Part shown: in pieces, positions 58,356 to 64,000 of the stretch
Layout of the letters: each line of letters opens with the position of its first letter
How positions within the stretch are numbered: the stretch's first letter is position 1
DNA from: Chlorocebus sabaeus
Lineage: Eukaryota; Chordata; Mammalia; Primates; Cercopithecidae
Direction of reading: 5' to 3'
Assembly: GCF_047675955.1 (NCBI RefSeq)
Contig: NC_132925.1
Coordinates: 19,120,688 to 19,184,687 of the forward strand
DNA length: 64,000 nt
The notes under the pieces: model-generated
Told to the model about the DNA's origin: nothing
What the model saw: the letters and a program-made list of their open reading frames with translations, nothing else
Databases searched by the model: none
Program-made: the position numbers and the translations under genes

Positions 58356-59302
58356 AAGCCAAAGGGAGCACATCAATCAGAAAGAAAAGGACATTAATGA
58401 GCAATAAATAATCACCTTAAGATGAGCTCACTGGTAATAGTAAGTACACAGAAAAATGCAGAATGTTATAAAACTGTACCTGCGATGTGTAAACTACTTT
58501 CATCCTAAATAGAAAGACTAAATGATGAAGCAATCAAAATAATTATAACAACTTTTCAAGATATAAGAAGATACCTTTTCTATAACTTTTCAAGTATAAT
58601 AAGAGATAAACAAAAACAACAAAAACTTAAAAAGCAGAGGGATGAAGTTAGGTCACGGAATCTTATTAGTTTTCTTTTTTCTTGTTTGTTTGTCTATGAA
58701 AATAGTGTGAAGTCATTAAAATAATCCATTATAAGATAGTATTTACAAGCCTCATGGTAACCTCAAATAAAAAAAATACATTGAATGCACACAAAATAAA
58801 AATCAAGAAATTAAATCATTTCAACAGGGAAAATCTCCTTCACCAGAGAAAGACAAGAAAGAAGGAAGAGAAGACCACAAAGCAATCAGAAAACAAATAA
58901 CAAAATGGCAACAGTCAGTACTTACAGTACTCACTTATCAATAATTACATTGCACGTATATAGACAAAACTTTCCAATTAAAAGATATAGATTGGCTGAA
59001 TGGATGAAAAACAAGACACACTGATTTGTTTCCTATGAGAAACACCCTTAACCTATAAAGACACTGAAAACAAAGGGATGGAAAAAGACATTCCATGACA
59101 ACGGAAACCAAAAGGGAGCACTAGTCGCTGTACTTGTATCAGACAAAATAGATTTCAGGACAAAAATTGTAAGAAGAGACAAAGAAGGTCACTATATAAT
59201 GATGAAGCAGACAATTCAGCAAAAGGCTACAACAATTTTAAATATATATGCACCCAACAGTGGACTACCCAGGTATAACAAATATTATAGAGCTAAAGAG
59301 AA

Positions 59303-59393
59303 ATATGTCTACATAATAGACATATCATATGTCTACATAATGACATATATAATTATATGTCTATAAATATGTCTATATAATAGACGTATTTCA
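59303..59393. repeat. AT-rich inverted-repeat cluster inside L1M ORF2
   Basis: Perfect 8-bp arms 'atatgtct' (59303-59310) and 'agacatat' (59318-59325). Further 'atatgtct' words follow to 59393. The other L1M copy has no such block at the matching place (about 9640), so it is a local expansion. Confidence 0.75.
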
Positions 59394-60527
59394 ATACAAT
59401 AACTGCTGGGGACTTCAGCACTCCACTTTCAGCACTGGACAGATCTTCCAGATAGAAAATCAATAAAGAAACATCAGACTTAATCTGCACTACAGACCAA
59501 ATGGACCTAGTAAATATTTACAGAGCATTTCATCCAATGCCTCCAGAATACACATTCTTTTCCTCAGTACATGGATCATTCTCAAGAATACACCATATGT
59601 TAGGTCACAAAACAAGTCTTAAAACATTCACAAAATTTCATTATAGCAAGCATCTTCTCTGACCACAATAGAAAAAAACCAGAAATTAATAAAAAGAAGA
59701 GTTTTGGAAACTACTAATAAATGGATATTAAACAATATGCTTCTGAATGACTAGAGGGTCAATGAAGAAATTAAGAAGAAAATTGAGAATTTTCTTGAAA
59801 CAAATGATAATGGAAGCACAACATATCAAAACCTAGCAAAAGCAGTACTCAGAGGGAAGTTTATAACTACAAGTGCTGACATCAAAAAAGAGAAAATACT
59901 TCAAAGAAACAATTTAATGATGCATCTTAAAGAATTAGAAAAGCAAGAGTGAACGAAACCAAAAAGTAGTAGAAAAGAGATAATAACAATTAGAGCAGAA
60001 ATAAATGAAATTAAAACTTAAAAATTAGAAAATGCCAATGAAACTAAAACTTAACTTTTTAAAAAGTTAAACAAAATTGACAAAATGTTAGACTAAGAAA
60101 AAGAGAGAAAATTCAAATAAATAAATTCAGAAATTTAAAAGGAGACATTAAAACTGATACTTCAGAAATTCAAAGGATCATTAGTGACCACTGTGAGCAA
60201 CTATATGCTAGTAAATTGGAAAATTTAGAAGAAATGGACAAATTCCTAGACACACACAACCTGCCAAAATTGAACCAGGAAGAAATAAAAAATCTGAACA
60301 GACCAATAACAAGTAACAAGATCAAAGCCATAATAAAAGTCTTCCACTGAAGAAAAGCTTGAGACCTGATAGCTTCACTGCTGACTTCTATCAAATATTT
60401 AAAGAACTAATACCAATTCTAGTCAAACTATCCCAAAAAAATGTAGGAGGAGAAAATACTTCCAAACTCATTCTATGAGGCCAGTATTACCCTGACACTA
60501 AAACCACACAAAGACACATCAAAAAAC

Positions 60528-60529
60528 AA

Positions 60530-60609
<80 letters not shown>

Positions 60610-60611
60610 AA
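60528..60611. repeat. (AAAG)n microsatellite inside L1M ORF2
   Basis: About 20 AAAG units, almost uninterrupted. The matching position of the other L1M copy (about 10765-10785) reads 'aagaaaaaaagaaaactata', which shows the pre-expansion state. Length polymorphism is likely. Confidence 0.95.
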
Positions 60612-62297
60612 AAATTATAGGCCAGTATCTCTGATAATTGATGCAAAAATCCTCAACAAAATACTTGCAAACCAAACTCAACAATACATTAGAAAGATCA
60701 TTCATCATGGCCAAGTGGGATTTATCCCAGGGATGCAAGAATGATTCAACATGTGTAAATCAACCAATGTGATACATCATATCAACAAAATGAAGGATAA
60801 AACTATATGATCACTTCAATTGATGCTGAGAAAAATATTTGATAAATGTAGCATCTCTTCATGATAAAAATACTGAAAAAAACAGGATAGAAGGAACATA
60901 CTGCAACATAATGAAAGCCATACGGAACGGGGTAAAGTGAAAACCTTCTCTCTAAGATCAGGAACACAACAAAGACGCCCACTGTCATCACTGTTATTCA
61001 ACATAGTACTGGAAGTCCTAGCTAGAGCAATCAGACAAGAAAAAGCTATAAAAGGTATCCATGTTGGACAGGAAGAAGTCAAATCATCCTTGTTTGCAGT
61101 TGATATGATCTCATATTTGGAAAAACCCAAAGACTCCACAAGAAATTTATTAGTTTATTGGTTAATAAACAATTCAGTAAAGTAGCAGGATGCAGAATCA
61201 ACATATGAAATTAGTAGCATTTCTATATGTCAACAGCGAGTAATGTTGAAAAGAAATTAAAGAAGCAATTCAATTTACAATAGCCACACAGAAAATTAAA
61301 TAACTAGGAATTAAGCAGAGATGTGAAAGATCTCTATAATAAAAACTATGAAATGCTGTTGAAAGAAATTAAAACATTGGAAAAATATATTGGAAAAAAA
61401 TGGGAAAGTATTTTGTGTTCATGGATTAGAAGAATCAATATTGTTAAAATAGCCATACTACCCAAAGGAATCTACAGATCAAGTGCCATCTTTATCAAAA
61501 TACCGATGACATTCTTCACAGAAATAGAAAAAACAATCATACAATTTATATGGAACCACAAAAGACCCAGAATGACCAAAGCTATCCTAAGCAAAAAGAA
61601 AAAGCTGGAGGAATCACATTACTTGACTTCAAATTATGCTATAGAGATTTAGTAATCAAAACAACATGGTACTACCATAGAAACAGACACATAGACCACT
61701 GGAACAGAATAGACAACCCAGAAACAAATCCATACACCTACAGTGAACTCATTTTTGACAAAGTTGTCAAGAACATACAGACAGTCTATTCAATAAATGA
61801 TCCTAGGAAAACTGGATATCCATATGCAGAACTGTGAAACTAGGCCCTTATGTCTCACCATGTGGAAAAATTAAATCAAAATGGATTGAAGGCTAAAATA
61901 TAGGACCTCAAGTTATGAGACTACTACAAAAAAACAAAGGGGAATATCACCAGGATATTGATCTGGACAAAAATTTCATGAGAAACAACTCACAAGCACA
62001 GACAATAAAAGTAAAAACGGACAAATGGGATCACATCAAGCTAAAAAGCTTCTGCACAGCAAAGGAGAGAAACAACCCACAGAATTGGAGAAAATATTTG
62101 CAAACTACTCATCTGACAAGAGATTAATAACTAATCCCTTGTCACGTGCCGAGCTTCCATATATAAGAAGTTCAAACAACTCTATAGGAACAACAAAAAC
62201 TAATAATCTGATCAAAAAAGTGGGCAAAGGGTTTGAATAGAAATTTCTCAAAGGAAGACATACAAGTGGCAAATAGGCATATAAAAAGGTGCTCACG

Positions 62298-62590
62298 GGG
62301 CCAGGTGCAGTAGCTCACGCCTGTAATCCCAGCACTTTGGGAAGCTTAGGCGAGCGGATCATGAGGTCAGGAATTCGAGACCAGCCTGGCCAATATGGTG
62401 AAACCTCACCTCTACTAAAAATAAAAAACTAGCCAGGCATGGTGGTGTTTGCCTGTAGTCCCAGATACTCAGGAGGCCAAGGCAGGATAATTGCTTGAAC
62501 CCAGGAGGTGGAGGTTGCAGTGACCTGAGATTGCGCCCCTGTACTGCAGCCTGGGCAATAAAAGGAGACTGTGTCTCAAAAGAAAAAAAA
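62298..62590 (+). mobile_element. AluS-like element inside L1M ORF2
   Basis: Full-length Alu from 'gggccaggtgcagtagctca' to a tail 'caaaagaaaaaaaa'. TSD 'aaaaaggtgctcacg' (62283-62297) and 'aaaaaggtgttcacg' (62591-62605) with one transition. Diverged more than the AluY copies at 8.2 and 55.8 kb. Confidence 0.93.
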
Positions 62591-63410
62591 AAAAAGGTGT
62601 TCACGATTATTGATCTTCAGAGAAATATAAATCAAAACTACAATAAGATATCATATCATGCCAGTTAAAATGGCTACTTCAAAAACACAGGCAATAACAA
62701 ATGCTGACAAGAATATGGAGAAAAGGGAACTCTTGTACACTGTTGGTGGAAATGTAAATTAGTACAACCACTATGGAGGCCAGTTTCAACGATCCCCAAC
62801 GAACTAAAAATTGAGCTACCATATGATCCAGCAATCCATCTGCTGGCTCATCAGTATATTGAAGATATATCTGTACTCTTACGTTTGTTGCAGCACTGTT
62901 TACAATAGCTAAGATTTAGAAGCAACCTAAGTGTCCATCCACAGATGAATGGATAAAGAAAATGTGGAACATATACATAATAGAGTACTATTCAGTCATA
63001 AAAAAGAATGAGATCCAATCATTTGCAACAACATAGATGGAACTGGAGATCATTATATCAAGTGAAATAAGTCAGGCACAGAAAGACAAACATCGTATGT
63101 TCTCACTTATTTGTGGGATCTAAAATCAAACAAGTGAACTCATGAACATAGAGAACAGAGACATGGATATAGAGAACCAAAGGTGGGAGGGGTAGTGGGG
63201 GGTTGGGGAAGGTAGAGATTTTTAATGGGTACAAAAAGTCAAAGAGTGAGTAAGTCCTACCATTTGATAGTATAGAAGGGTGACTACAGCAAATAGTAAC
63301 TTAACTGTACATTTTAAAATAACAAAGAATGTAATTGGATTGTTTGTATCTAGAGAAATAAATGCTTGAAGGAATAGAAAAAAATGTAAAAGAAAGTGAT
63401 TACATTACTT

Positions 63411-64000
63411 AAAAATATATAAAAGCTCATTGTCAGAATTTATGTGATCAGCAGCTTGGTATTCTAATATGTTGGTATTAAGTTCTGACAGTGCTATTAC
63501 ATCAACTGAATAAAGGTCACTTATATCTATCCAAAAAAAGATATTTTTCTAGTAATAAGCTATCATTCTTATCATTTTTATCTGTGTATAAACTGTCAGG
63601 TTTTTTCTTCTTTACTGCTTTCATGAATTTTCACTTAATCCTTGGTGTTCATCTTTTGACTATGACTTTTTTTTAGCAAGGTTTACTTTTTACTTACTCT
63701 ATGGGTTTTGCCAAGTTTCTTGGATATATGAGTTAATAACTTTATATCAATTTTGAACAATTATAGAGATAATATGTGCAAATATTTCTTTTGTCCCATT
63801 CATTTTCTCCTCTCCTTCTGGGACTTCGTTTATGTGAATGTTAATCTGCTTGATTTTAATCCTATAGATCTTGAATGCCCTGTTCCATTTTTCTCACTCC
63901 TTTTTTCTCTTTGTGTTTTGGCTTGAATGATTCCTATTGTCCTGCCTCCAAGTTCATTTATCATTTCTACTGCTTTGTCAAATCTGCTGCTAAGTCTTTC
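63411..64000. other. unassigned DNA, possibly a reversed old L1 from about 63750
   Basis: 'ctctccttctgggacttcgt', 'gccctgttccatttttctca' and 'caagttcatttatcatttct' resemble a segment of old L1 elements read in reverse, but I cannot fix it. The window ends inside it. Confidence 0.35.

Larger units (their letters stand above)
58930..63125 (+). pseudogene. L1M ORF2 remnant (endonuclease, RT, C-terminal domain)
   Basis: Complete in outline but broken by many stops. Open pieces: 60937-61185 (82 codons) covers the RT active site, where 'SSLFAVDMISYLEK' reads F-A-V-D instead of the catalytic F-A-D-D. 61323-61652 (109 codons) and 61550-61837 cover the RT thumb and 'RPRMTKAIL' region. 61915-62240 covers part of the C-terminal domain. 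An Alu at 62298-62590 splits the last part. Inactive. Confidence 0.85.
57687..63410 (+). mobile_element. L1M LINE, second long copy
   Basis: Begins inside ORF1 ('cagaaattctggagctgaaa') and runs through ORF2 to a 3' UTR that fades near 63410 ('aataaatgcttgaaggaata'), without the final L1 tail. It is co-linear with the 7.2-14.5 kb copy over nearly its whole length. It contains a nested Alu, an AAAG microsatellite and an AT-rich hairpin cluster that the other copy lacks. No TSD was identified, and both ends look truncated. Confidence 0.87.

Noticed and set aside
60487..60738. Minus-strand frame with FLSF repeats
   Set aside because: It is the complement of the AAAG microsatellite.
1..64000. tRNA, rRNA, snRNA, 7SK or Y RNA genes
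   Set aside because: I looked for their typical opening words on both strands and saw none outside 7SL-derived Alus. A covariance-model scan would be needed to exclude decayed copies.

Overview
The window is AT-rich primate DNA, most likely human. It holds AluY and AluS copies with target-site duplications, L1PA/L1P and older L1M LINEs, a free left Alu monomer, MIR and L2-type relics, MaLR-type LTRs (THE1/MST/MLT1-like) and fossil endogenous retroviruses. I see no CpG island, no tRNA or rRNA gene, and no convincing exon of a living host gene. Almost every long open reading frame is a fragment of a transposon or a chance frame, so the window reads as intergenic or deep intronic DNA.

Layout. 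1-7.1 kb: a MIR relic, a truncated L1PA 3' end (2505-3872), a decayed actin processed pseudogene on the minus strand (about 3950-4740) and an L2 relic. 7.15-14.47 kb: a long L1M on the plus strand, bounded by a probable target-site duplication and carrying a nested AluY and a minus-strand solo LTR. 14.7-17.1 kb: an L1P stub and an old minus-strand L1. 20.1-22.0 kb: an L1P with a 5' inversion of the twin-priming type. 24.3-26.2 kb: another minus-strand L1P with an internal deletion. 26.4-29.5 kb: an old repeat, a MaLR LTR, and a minus-strand L1M with a nested Alu. 32.06-33.26 kb: a second twin-primed L1, of the L1PA group, with a clean target-site duplication. 33.8-45.8 kb: L1 and L2-type relics, one Alu, MIR, and long stretches without recognisable content.

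45.8-50.6 kb is the most unusual part. On the minus strand a fossil ERV-L provirus (MLT2-like 5' LTR, leucine-tRNA primer binding site, gag, protease, and integrase zinc-finger remnants, with reverse transcriptase deleted) lies directly beside a class I ERV leader/gag fragment. The first twelve gag codons have been amplified into a minisatellite of 53 units of 35-39 bp with a higher-order structure.

50.8-55.1 kb: an old plus-strand L1 interrupted by minus-strand MST, MLT1 and THE1-type LTRs and an L1PA stub. 55.8 kb: a young 5'-truncated AluY. 57.7-63.4 kb: a second long L1M, related to the 7-14 kb copy. It keeps a 206-codon open stretch of ORF1 and contains an AAAG microsatellite and an Alu.

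Functionally the genes here are those of mobile elements. The L1s supplied the machinery that copied the Alus and the actin pseudogene, and none of the copies looks competent now. Subfamily names are from visual recognition of diagnostic stretches, not from a database search.
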